DNA of 64,000 nt from the NCBI RefSeq assembly GCF_014652095.1, contig NZ_BMYD01000002.1, positions 62,001-126,000 on the forward strand, in the 5' to 3' direction. Of the stretch, positions 20,253 to 27,779 are shown in pieces (position 1 is the stretch's first letter; every line of letters starts with the position of its first letter). Under the pieces are notes generated by a model. It was given only the letters and a program-made list of their open reading frames with translations, made no database searches and was not told the DNA's origin. The translations under genes and the position numbers were made by a program. This stretch comes from Cognatilysobacter bugurensis. Lineage in GTDB: Bacteria > Pseudomonadota > Gammaproteobacteria > Xanthomonadales > Xanthomonadaceae.

Positions 20253-20411
20253 ACCCGGAGGGCGGCGGCCATGGATGGCCGCCGTTTTCCGACTGAGCCA
20301 TGGAATGGCGAATCGGAAAATCGCGTCGTCGTGTCCGCCTGTCATTGAGCCTCGTCGGGGAAGGCCGTTTCTTTTGGTTACTTTTCTTTGGGCCAGCAAA
20401 GAAAAGTGACC
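20253..20411 (-). repeat. Right arm of long inverted repeat, with hairpin
   Basis: Reverse-complement copy of 19418-19577, with a different approximately 30-base middle. Its outer hairpin (20376-20389 with 20398-20411) carries one change relative to the left copy. It ends about 170 bases before the maeB start. Confidence 0.85.
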
Positions 20412-20545
20412 CGCCGTCAGGCGGAAGCTCTGGCTTTACCAAGCACACAGCAGAAGCCCATGCGCAAGGCGCACGCGGGCTCCGCCGGACCCCTGATCCG
20501 ACATTACCCTACGCCCCCGTCCGCAGCCCCTTACACCGCCCCGGC

Positions 20546-20551
20546 TAGAAT
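20546..20551 (+). promoter_or_regulatory. Probable -10 box (TAGAAT) of maeB
   Basis: TAGAAT in the context GGCTAGAATCGA lies 28 bases before the ATG at 20580. No clear -35 is present. Confidence 0.4.
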
Positions 20552-20579
20552 CGACCCCCAGTCCCAGCCGCCCGGTCCG

Positions 20580-22883
20580 ATGTCCAACTCCGACGATTTC
20601 AAGCAAGCCGCGCTCGACTACCACCGCCTGTCGCCGCCGGGGAAGATCCGCGTCACCGCGACCAAGCCCATGGTCACCCAGCGCGACCTCGCGCTCGCGT
20701 ACTCCCCCGGCGTCGCCTACGCCTGCGAGGCGATCGTCGCCGACCCCAACCAGGCCAGCGAGCTCACCGCGCGCGGCAACCTCGTCGCGGTGATCTCCAA
20801 CGGCACCGCCGTGCTTGGCCTCGGCGACATCGGCCCGCTCGCCGGCAAGCCCGTCATGGAAGGCAAGGGCGTGCTCTTCCAGAAGTTCGCCGGCATTGAC
20901 GTGTTCGACATCGAGATCGACGAGCGCGACCCGGACAAGCTCGTCGACATCATCGCCAGCCTCGAGCCCACGTTCGGCGGCATCAACCTCGAGGACATCA
21001 AGGCCCCCGAATGCTTCATCGTCGAGCGCAAGCTGCGCGAGCGCATGAACATCCCGGTATTCCACGACGACCAGCACGGCACCGCGATCATCGTCGGCGC
21101 CGCGGTGCTCAATGCGCTCGAAGTGACCGGCAAGAAGATCGAAGAGGTAAAGCTCGCGACCGCCGGCGCGGGCGCGGCCGGCATCGCCTGCCTCGACATG
21201 CTCGTCGCGCTCGGCATGAAGCCCGAGCACATCCTCGCGGTCGACCGCGACGGCGTGCTGTACACCGGCCGCGGCAACATGGACCCGGACAAGCAGCGCT
21301 ACGCACGCGACACCGCGCACCGCACGCTCGACGACATCATCGAAGGCGCCGACATCTTCCTCGGCCTCTCCGCCGGCGGCGTGCTCAAGCCGGAGATGGT
21401 CGCGAAGATGGCCGAGCGGCCGATCATCCTCGCGCTTGCCAATCCGTACCCCGAGATCCTGCCCGAGCACGCGCGCGCGGTGCGGCCGGACTGCATCATC
21501 GCGACGGGCCGGTCGGACTACCCGAACCAGGTCAACAACGCGTTGTGCTTCCCCTACATCTTCCGCGGCGCGCTCGATGTCGGCGCGCAGGAAATCAACG
21601 AGCCGATGAAGCTCGCCTGCGTGCGCGCGATCGCAAAGCTCGCGCGCATCGAAGCCTCCGATCTCGGCGGTGCGTACGGCGGTGAAGTGCCGAAGTTCGG
21701 CCCCGATTACCTGATCCCGCGCCCGTTCGACCCACGCCTGCTCGTCGAGCTTGCCCCAGCCGTGGCCCGCGCCGCGATGGAGTCGGGCATGGCCACGCGG
21801 CCGATCGTCGACATGGCCGCGTACGAGGAAAAGCTCGCGCAGTTCATCTACCGCACCGGCCTGCTGATGAAGCCCGTGTACGACCGCGCGCGCGCCGATC
21901 GCAAGCGCGTCGTCTATGCGGAAGGTGAGGAAGAGACGGTGCTGCGCGCGGTGCAGACGGTGATCGACGAGCAGCTCGCCCACCCAATCCTGATCGGCCG
22001 GCCCGACGTGATCGAAAAGCGCATCGAGCGCCTCGGTCTGCGCATGCGCGCCGGTGTGGATTTCGAGCTCACGAACATTTATTCCGACCCGCGCTTCGAC
22101 AGCTACTGGCAGCAGTACCACGCGCTGACCGAGCGCCGCGGCGTGTCGCAGTCGGCCGCGAAGAACCTGCTGCGCTCGCGGCCCACGCTGATCGCCGCGC
22201 TGATGCTCGAGCGAGGCGAGGCGGACGCGATGATCTGCGGCATCGTCGGGCGCTTCCACAAGAAGCTCGGCTACCTGCGCAGCGTGTTCGACTTCGACCG
22301 CGGCGTGACCGGCACCGCGGCAATGAGCGGCGTGATCAACGACCAGGGCGCGTGGTTCTTCCTCGACACGCACGTGCAGGTCGACCCGACCGCCGAGCAG
22401 ATCGCCGAGGCCACGCTGCAGGCGAGCTGGCGGCTGCGGCTGTTCGGCATCGAGCCGCGCGTCGCGCTGCTCAGCCACAGCAATTTCGGCAGCCACGAGA
22501 ACGCCTCGGCCGCGAAGATGCGCCGCGCCTACGAGATCATCCGCCAGCGCGCGCCGCGTTTGAACGTGGACGGCGAGATGCAGGGCGACGCCGCTTGGCA
22601 GCCCGAGCTGCGCCAGCGCATTTTTCCGAACACCACGCTGACCGGCCGCGCGAACCTGTATGTAATGCCGAACCTCGACGCAGCCAACATCACCTACAAC
22701 ATGATCAAGGTGATGACCGACGGCGTCGCGCTCGGCCCGATCCTCATGGGCCTCGACAAGCCCGCGCACATCCTCACCCCGGCCTCGACGCCGCGCCGCG
22801 TCGTCAACATGACCGCGATCGCCGCGGTCGACGCGCAGATCCGCGCCGGGCGCGAAACGCTGATGCGGCGCGGCGTCGAGTGA
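20580..22883 (+). CDS. maeB: NADP-dependent malic enzyme (MaeB type with phosphotransacetylase-like domain)
   Basis: Decarboxylates malate to pyruvate with NADP, supplying NADPH and pyruvate. The protein is 767 residues in two parts: the malic enzyme domain (about 1-425) with YSPGVA near residue 41, EDIKAPECF near 139 and [10 protein letters not shown] near 159, and a C-terminal Pta-like domain (about 430-767) that is regulatory in MaeB proteins and lacks acetyl-transfer activity in known examples. The frame is open upstream, but the ATG at 20580 ([16 protein letters not shown]) matches the family N-terminus and follows a -10 box. Confidence 0.96.
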   Translation: MSNSDDFKQAALDYHRLSPPGKIRVTATKPMVTQRDLALAYSPGVAYACEAIVADPNQASELTARGNLVAVISNGTAVLGLGDIGPLAGKPVMEGKGVLFQKFAGIDVFDIEIDERDPDKLVDIIASLEPTFGGINLEDIKAPECFIVERKLRERMNIPVFHDDQHGTAIIVGAAVLNALEVTGKKIEEVKLATAGAGAAGIACLDMLVALGMKPEHILAVDRDGVLYTGRGNMDPDKQRYARDTAHRTLDDIIEGADIFLGLSAGGVLKPEMVAKMAERPIILALANPYPEILPEHARAVRPDCIIATGRSDYPNQVNNALCFPYIFRGALDVGAQEINEPMKLACVRAIAKLARIEASDLGGAYGGEVPKFGPDYLIPRPFDPRLLVELAPAVARAAMESGMATRPIVDMAAYEEKLAQFIYRTGLLMKPVYDRARADRKRVVYAEGEEETVLRAVQTVIDEQLAHPILIGRPDVIEKRIERLGLRMRAGVDFELTNIYSDPRFDSYWQQYHALTERRGVSQSAAKNLLRSRPTLIAALMLERGEADAMICGIVGRFHKKLGYLRSVFDFDRGVTGTAAMSGVINDQGAWFFLDTHVQVDPTAEQIAEATLQASWRLRLFGIEPRVALLSHSNFGSHENASAAKMRRAYEIIRQRAPRLNVDGEMQGDAAWQPELRQRIFPNTTLTGRANLYVMPNLDAANITYNMIKVMTDGVALGPILMGLDKPAHILTPASTPRRVVNMTAIAAVDAQIRAGRETLMRRGVE

Positions 22884-22893
22884 GAGGCCAGCC

Positions 22894-23613
22894 ATGACGA
22901 CGGTCCATGCGCTTGCGCTGTGCGAAGCCGATGCGGTCGGCGAGGGCAGTCGCATCGATGCGTTCGCGGTCGTCCGCGCGGGCGCGCGGCTGGGGCGCGG
23001 CGTGATCGTCCACCCGCACGCGGTGATCGAGGCCGGCGCGGTGCTCGGTGACGGCGTGGAAGTGTTTCCCGGCGCCTACGTCGGCAAGCCCGCCCGCGGC
23101 AGCGCGGCACTCGCGCGTGAGGTCGGCGGCGGCGGCGAAACGCGCATCGGCAACGGCTGCGTGATCGGCCCGCACGCGGTGATCTATCACGACGTCGCGC
23201 TCGGCGCCGACTGCCTGGTCGGCGATGCGGCGTCGATTCGCGAAGGCTGCCGCATTGGTCGCAAGGTCGTCGTCGGACGCCACGTCACGCTCAACTACAA
23301 CGTCGAGCTCGGCGATGGGGTCAAGCTCATGGACCACGCGTGGCTGTGCGGCAACCAGAAGGTCGGCGAGGGGGCGTTCGTCTCCGGCCTGGTTGGCACT
23401 GCGAACGACAACGCGATGGGCCGCGACGGCTACATCGACGAAGACATTCGCGGCCCCGAGATCGGCGCACACGCACGCATCGGCCTCGGTGCGCTGCTGC
23501 TGCCGCGCGTGCGCATCGGCGAAGGCGCGACCGTCGCGGCCGGCGCGGTCGTGACAAAGGACGTGCCCGATGGGGCGGCCGTGCGCGGGTTGCCCGCAAG
23601 GCCCGTCGAATGA
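22894..23613 (+). CDS. Left-handed beta-helix acyltransferase (hexapeptide repeats)
   Basis: A 239-residue protein with many hexapeptide repeats of the LpxA/LpxD type, so a trimeric CoA- or ACP-dependent O/N-acyltransferase. Typical repeats are GEGSRIDAFAVV, GARLGRGVIVHPHAVI and GEGATVAAGAVV. Its position directly before fdtA and fdtB with a 4-base overlap suggests it acylates the amino group of the dTDP-3-amino-3,6-dideoxyhexose made by those enzymes, the role of FdtC or QdtC. The sequence alone does not fix the acyl group. It follows maeB by only 10 bases and could be co-transcribed with it. Confidence 0.83.
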   Translation: MTTVHALALCEADAVGEGSRIDAFAVVRAGARLGRGVIVHPHAVIEAGAVLGDGVEVFPGAYVGKPARGSAALAREVGGGGETRIGNGCVIGPHAVIYHDVALGADCLVGDAASIREGCRIGRKVVVGRHVTLNYNVELGDGVKLMDHAWLCGNQKVGEGAFVSGLVGTANDNAMGRDGYIDEDIRGPEIGAHARIGLGALLLPRVRIGEGATVAAGAVVTKDVPDGAAVRGLPARPVE

Positions 23614-24029
23614 GCACGTCCTCGCGCTGGCGACTCGTGGACCTGCCGAAGATCTCCGACCCGCGCGGCAATCTCACGTTCGTCGAAGGCGGGCGCCATG
23701 TCCCGTTCGATATCGCGCGCGTGTACTACCTCTACGATGTCCCTGGCGGTGCAGAACGCGGCGGCCACGCGCACAAGGCGCTGCGTCAACTCATTATCGC
23801 GATGGCCGGCAGCTTCGACGTCGCGCTCGATGACGGCACCCGCAAGGAGCGCGTGCATCTGAACCGCTCGTACTACGGGCTGCTGGTCGACACGATGGTG
23901 TGGCGCGAGCTCGACAACTTCTCTTCCGGCTCCGTCTGCATGGTGCTTGCCTCGACCGTGTACGAAGAGTCGGACTACTACCGCGATTACGAAGAATTCG
24001 TCGCGGCGCTTGGGCGGCCTTCCGAATGA
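23610..24029 (+). CDS. fdtA: dTDP-4-oxo-6-deoxyhexose 3,4-ketoisomerase, FdtA/QdtA/WxcM-like
   Basis: Small cupin (139 residues) that isomerises dTDP-4-keto-6-deoxyglucose to the 3-keto sugar. The active-site segment GGHAHKALRQ has the two conserved histidines at 53 and 55. Other family stretches are DPRGNLTFVEG at about 17-27 and the cupin strands ending LASTVYEESDYYRDY. It overlaps the acyltransferase upstream and fdtB downstream by 4 bases each, so the three are translationally coupled. FdtA makes the galacto (Fuc3N) and QdtA the gluco (Qui3N) product; the sequence does not allow me to choose. Confidence 0.92.
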   Translation: MSTSSRWRLVDLPKISDPRGNLTFVEGGRHVPFDIARVYYLYDVPGGAERGGHAHKALRQLIIAMAGSFDVALDDGTRKERVHLNRSYYGLLVDTMVWRELDNFSSGSVCMVLASTVYEESDYYRDYEEFVAALGRPSE

Positions 24030-25153
24030 CCACACCCGTACCGTTCCTCGACCTCGCAGCCGCGCGCACCGAGCTCGCCAGAGATCTCGACGCCGCCGCG
24101 CTGCGCGTGCTCGCTTCGGGGCATTACATTCTCGGGCCGGAAACCAACGCGTTCGAGGCCGAGTTCGCGGCTTATTGCCGCGTAAAGCATGCGATCGGCG
24201 TCGGCAACGGCCTGGACGCACTGATGCTGATTCTCCGTGCACTGGGCATCGGCGCGGGCCACGAGGTCATCGTGCCCGCGAACACGTTCATTGCGACCTG
24301 GCTCGCGGTCAGTCTGGTCGGTGCGCGCCCGGTGCCGGTGGAGCCCCGCGCCGACACTGCGAACCTCGACCCGGCGCGGGTGGAAGCGGCCATCAGCGCG
24401 AACACGCGCGCGATCATGCCGGTGCATCTGTACGGCCAGTGCGCAGACATGTCGGCGCTGGGCGAGATCGCCGCACGCCATGGCCTGCCTCTGGTCGAAG
24501 ACGCGGCGCAGGCGCAGGGCGCGACGTGGGCCGGGGCGCGCGCGGGCGGCCTCGGCATCGCTGCGGGCTTCAGCTTCTACCCCGGCAAGAACCTCGGCGC
24601 GTTTGGCGATGCGGGTGCCGTCACGACGAACGACGACGCGCTTGCCGAAGCGATCCGCAAGCTGCGCAACTACGGCTCCTCGCGCAAATATGTGCACGAG
24701 CTTGCAGGCGTGAACTCGCGGCTCGACGAGATGCAGTCGGCGCTGCTGCGCGTGAAGCTGGCCCGGCTCGATGACTGGAACGCACGCCGCCGCGCGCATG
24801 CCGCGTTCTACACGCAGGCGTTCGCCGAGAGCGGCTTGACGCTGCCGAGCGTGGCGGACGGCGCGGAGCCGGTGTGGCACCTGTACGTCGTGCAGGTCGA
24901 TCACCGCGACGCGCTGCAGGCGTTCCTGCGCGAGCGAGGCGTGGACACGCTCGTTCATTACCCGATACCGCCGTATGGGCAGGGCGCGTACGAGGCCGAC
25001 GGATACGACGAGCAAGCGTTCCCGATCAGCAACCGCCTGCACGCGCAGGTGCTGAGCCTGCCGATGGGTCCGCACCTCACGGACGCCCAGGCGCAGGCAG
25101 TCGTCGATGCGGTGTTCGCCGCGCGCGACGCCGGCCTCATCGGCCGGGCCTGA
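24026..25153 (+). CDS. fdtB: dTDP-3-amino-3,6-dideoxyhexose transaminase (DegT/DnrJ/EryC1 family)
   Basis: PLP aminotransferase of 375 residues that converts the dTDP-3-keto-6-deoxyhexose from FdtA to its 3-amino sugar with glutamate. Signatures: FLDL at the N-terminus, SGHYILGPET at 31-40, VEDAAQAQGA at 157-166 and the PLP lysine Lys188 in SFYPGKNLGAFGDAG. The genes that make the precursor (rmlA and rmlB) are not in the window. It overlaps fdtA by 4 bases and is followed after 9 bases by a glycosyltransferase, so the product is probably added to an O-antigen, an exopolysaccharide or a glycosylated protein. Confidence 0.93.
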   Translation: MTTPVPFLDLAAARTELARDLDAAALRVLASGHYILGPETNAFEAEFAAYCRVKHAIGVGNGLDALMLILRALGIGAGHEVIVPANTFIATWLAVSLVGARPVPVEPRADTANLDPARVEAAISANTRAIMPVHLYGQCADMSALGEIAARHGLPLVEDAAQAQGATWAGARAGGLGIAAGFSFYPGKNLGAFGDAGAVTTNDDALAEAIRKLRNYGSSRKYVHELAGVNSRLDEMQSALLRVKLARLDDWNARRRAHAAFYTQAFAESGLTLPSVADGAEPVWHLYVVQVDHRDALQAFLRERGVDTLVHYPIPPYGQGAYEADGYDEQAFPISNRLHAQVLSLPMGPHLTDAQAQAVVDAVFAARDAGLIGRA

Positions 25154-25162
25154 GCACCTGGC

Positions 25163-26146
25163 ATGAGCGCCGTCGCTGCCTCGCCGCGCGTCACGATCGC
25201 GCTGATCGCGTACAAGGCGGCCGAGACGATCCGCGAGGCACTCGACGGCGCCCTCGCGCAGACCGTGCCCTGCGAAATCCTGATTTCTGACGACGCCTCG
25301 CCCGACGACACCTACGCGATCGCGCAGGCGCATGTGGCGGGCTACGCGGGTCCGCATTCGGTTACCGTGCGCCGCAACGAGGTCAATCAAGGCGTCACCG
25401 GCCACGTCAACACGCTGCTCGCGATGGCCAGCGGTGAGATCGTCGTGCTTATGGCAGGCGACGACATCAGCAAGCCGACGCGGGTGGCGACGCTGCTCGA
25501 CGCGTTCGATGCTGACCCGGGCTGCTTTGTCATGGGCAGCGCGGTCGATGAGATGGGCCCGCAGGGCGAGCCGCTGCGCGCCGGCGTGCAGGGCATGCCC
25601 GAGGTGTTCGACCTGCATTACTTCGTGCGCGTCGGCCGGCTGGCCACGCTGCTCGGCGCCGCCATGGCGTTCCGGCGCGAGGTGTTCACCGTGTTCGGCC
25701 CGCTGCGCGGCCGCGCCGAGGACAACGTGCTGACCCTGCGCGGTGTGCTGCTGGGCCACGGGCGCCGCCTGCCGCAGGCGCTGGTCCATTACCGCCAGCT
25801 GCCCGACAGCCTCGGCAACTGGCTGTTCGCCCGGGGCGAGAAAGGCCCGGATGCGATGCGTCGTCGCTACGAGCGCACGATCCTGATGTACCGCGCGATC
25901 GCCGACGATCTCGACCTTGCACTTGCATGCCTGCCCGACCTCGCGCCCGACCGGGTCCACGAAGCACGGCTGATCGCCGAGATGTACCGCATCGAGGCCG
26001 ATGCGCGCGAGGCGATTCTCGACCGCCCGCGGCTTGAGTGGATCGGCCCGATCCGGCGCGGCCTGCGCCACCCGGGCATGCGTCGAAAGAGTCTGGAGCG
26101 CGCGATCAAGCTGCTGCTGCCGCGCCGCGCGTTCGGCTTGCGCTGA
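25163..26146 (+). CDS. Glycosyltransferase family 2
   Basis: Cytosolic GT-A fold glycosyltransferase (327 residues). The nucleotide-sugar binding part has SDDASPDDT near residues 41-49 and a DxD-like site MAGDD near 97-101. A possible catalytic acidic site is RAEDN near 183-187. A basic C-terminal tail (LERAIKLLLPRRAFGLR) could contact the membrane. It lies 9 bases after fdtB as the last gene of the amino-sugar cluster and is the obvious candidate to transfer the dTDP-sugar. Acceptor unknown. Confidence 0.88.
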   Translation: MSAVAASPRVTIALIAYKAAETIREALDGALAQTVPCEILISDDASPDDTYAIAQAHVAGYAGPHSVTVRRNEVNQGVTGHVNTLLAMASGEIVVLMAGDDISKPTRVATLLDAFDADPGCFVMGSAVDEMGPQGEPLRAGVQGMPEVFDLHYFVRVGRLATLLGAAMAFRREVFTVFGPLRGRAEDNVLTLRGVLLGHGRRLPQALVHYRQLPDSLGNWLFARGEKGPDAMRRRYERTILMYRAIADDLDLALACLPDLAPDRVHEARLIAEMYRIEADAREAILDRPRLEWIGPIRRGLRHPGMRRKSLERAIKLLLPRRAFGLR

Positions 26147-26230
26147 GCGGACAGCGGCGCTCGCAACATCAACGGCCGCGCCGGGTAGCCGTGCGCGGCC
26201 GAGGTGGTCTCGCAATGGACCCGCCATGGA

Positions 26231-26422
26231 TCAGACAAAGCGGAAGCGGGGCGCGGTCCAGCTGTTCGAGTGGCGCGGGGTCTTGGCGTAGCCACGGCTG
26301 GACCCGTAACCGATGCCGTAGTCGCGTTCGCGGCGGGACGGGCGGGAAAGCTCCGACATCGCGTTGGTGCGGTTCTGCGGGCGCGGCAGGGTGTTCGTGA
26401 AGAGCGAGGTCAGTGCGTTCAT
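26231..26422 (-). CDS. Small basic hypothetical protein (63 aa)
   Basis: Starting at ATG 26422 the frame encodes 63 residues beginning MNALTSLFTNTLPRPQ. It continues with a basic region SRPSRRERDY, then GIGYGSSRGYAKT, and ends FRFV. It resembles a genuine small protein more than a shadow: the start sits after an A/T-rich control-like region with a palindrome at 26452-26471 in an otherwise G/C-rich stretch. No known function can be assigned. The alternative is chance coding in an intergenic region. Confidence 0.45.
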   Translation of the reverse strand: MNALTSLFTNTLPRPQNRTNAMSELSRPSRRERDYGIGYGSSRGYAKTPRHSNSWTAPRFRFV

Positions 26423-26451
26423 GGCGGGTGTTCGGGCCGATGTGGTCTGGT

Positions 26452-26471
26452 GTGTTGGTAAAGTACAACAC
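26452..26471 (-). promoter_or_regulatory. Palindrome GTGTTG-N8-CAACAC upstream of the small gene
   Basis: A perfect 6-bp inverted repeat with an 8-base A/T-rich centre lies 30 bases before the small protein start. Size and position fit a repressor operator or promoter element. No regulator can be named. Confidence 0.4.
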
Positions 26472-26618
26472 CAAAGCGACTTCGCTATGGGCCGGAAGTC
26501 ACCCCACCGCTGGACTAGCCCGCCCACGCCCCTCACCGCGGCCGGCCCGGCCATGCCGGCGCCCGGCGACGCACGCGCACTGGCATGCACCGACGGACGC
26601 GGTTTAGTCGGCCTGCGT

Positions 26619-27704
26619 TCACTGCCTTCCCGAATAGACCGGCGCGTCCTCCTTCCCGGCCTCCACCTTGGCCAACACCTGCTGCAGCTCGGCCTTCGCC
26701 TCGTCGCTCGACGAGGCCTTGATGAGATCGCGCAGGATTGCGAGGTGCGCGGTCCTGCGTGCATCGGCGGCCGGCACCGCGATGTCGGGCTTGACGCCGA
26801 CGTGCTCCCAGTTCGTCTTCGTCACCGGGTTGATCGCGCGGCCATCCGGGATGAATGCCGCGAAGTCCGAGCCCAGCGCGTACATGTCGCCCGGGTTCGA
26901 TCCGCCGCCCGTGCTCTCGCCGACGATCACGCCGCGCTTCTGCGTCTGGAAGTCGTACGCACACTCCTCGCCGCCGGAGAACGTGCGCGCCGAGGTCAGC
27001 ACGTAGACCGGCTTCGTGTAGCGCGGGCCGACCGCGGGGTTGGTCCAGTACTGCCGCGTGCTGTTGCTGGCCCGGCTGTAGAGGTCGTTGAGGTGGCGCT
27101 CGTCGCCCTTCGCGAAGAAGTGGCTCATGAGGTAGGCGACCGAGTTCGGCTGGCCGCCGCCGTTGCGCCGCAGATCCAGGATCAGCGCGTCGGTGCCGGA
27201 CAGCAGCGTGATCGCCGCCGAGAACGCGTCGCCGACCAGCTCGGCCGGGCCGAAGCCGCGCAGCTCCATGTAGCCCACGTTGCCCGGCAGCCGCGCGATG
27301 CTGTCGATGCCGTAGCCGTGGCTCGCGATCTCCGCCCGCATGTCCTCGACCTGCTCGGCCGTCGGTATCTGCCCCGCCGGTTGCGGCTCGAAGCCGGGTG
27401 CGTACACGACGTTGAAATGCCCGTCCTTGCCGAGCGTGCGCAGGTCCTTTGCGAGCGCGTTGGAGAGCGCTCCGACGTCGGTCGCGGCGGCATACGCGCC
27501 CGCCGCTTCCCGGGCGCGCAGCGCGGTTGCGAGCGTCTTCGCCGCATCGGGGAACACGTACTTCGCCTGCAGCTGCTCGGCCAGCCGGGCGACGACCGCC
27601 TGGCGCTCCGCCGCGGTGACCGGCTTCGGCGCAGGGCCCTGCTGGGCGCCCGCAAGCGGCGCGAGTGAGAGCAGGACGGCGAGGGCGAGGATGCGGTGGT
27701 TCAT
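26619..27704 (-). CDS. Secreted S41-family peptidase
   Basis: Periplasmic or secreted C-terminal-processing-like protease (361 residues). Signal peptide with likely cleavage after LAGA (residue 20). The S41 core has DALILDLRRNGGGQ at about 172-185, the catalytic serine region TSARTFSGGEE with Ser243, and GESTGGGSNPG near 262-272. There is no PDZ domain, as in the IRBP-like branch. It lies directly downstream of the blaR1-like gene but has its own 19-bp operator at 27746-27764, identical in outline to the one before the blaI-like gene. It is therefore probably a target of that repressor. Confidence 0.9.
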   Translation of the reverse strand: MNHRILALAVLLSLAPLAGAQQGPAPKPVTAAERQAVVARLAEQLQAKYVFPDAAKTLATALRAREAAGAYAAATDVGALSNALAKDLRTLGKDGHFNVVYAPGFEPQPAGQIPTAEQVEDMRAEIASHGYGIDSIARLPGNVGYMELRGFGPAELVGDAFSAAITLLSGTDALILDLRRNGGGQPNSVAYLMSHFFAKGDERHLNDLYSRASNSTRQYWTNPAVGPRYTKPVYVLTSARTFSGGEECAYDFQTQKRGVIVGESTGGGSNPGDMYALGSDFAAFIPDGRAINPVTKTNWEHVGVKPDIAVPAADARRTAHLAILRDLIKASSSDEAKAELQQVLAKVEAGKEDAPVYSGRQ

Positions 27705-27745
27705 TGAAGCTCCCTTTCATAGAGGCGGCACGGCCGCGAGGCTTA

Positions 27746-27764
27746 CTACTAATCGGTTAGTACT
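27746..27764. promoter_or_regulatory. Predicted BlaI-like operator before the S41 peptidase
   Basis: CTACTA-N4-GTTAGTACT; the inner 16 bases TACTAATC/GGTTAGTA form a palindrome with one mismatch. It lies 42-60 bases before the peptidase start. The same pattern occurs before the blaI-like gene at 29859-29877. BlaI/MecI operators are dyads of the TACTA type, so the assignment follows from both the family and the duplication. Confidence 0.75.
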
Positions 27765-27779
27765 TGCGGGCAAAAAAAC

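Larger units (their letters stand above)
19328..20579. other. 1.25-kb gene-free region framed by a long inverted repeat
   Basis: No convincing gene is seen on either strand. The two arms of an inverted repeat (19418-19577 and 20253-20411) enclose about 675 bases of G/C-rich unique sequence with a perfect small palindrome (GGTTAGC-GA-GCTAACC) at 20024-20039. The right side carries the maeB promoter. Confidence 0.6.

Noticed and set aside
20436-22955. 839-codon open frame antisense to maeB, and similar long antisense frames opposite aceE, the amidohydrolase, the binding protein and ppc
   Set aside because: In very G/C-rich genes the opposite strand often stays open by composition. The proteins lack recognisable domains, while the sense strands encode complete, well-known enzymes.
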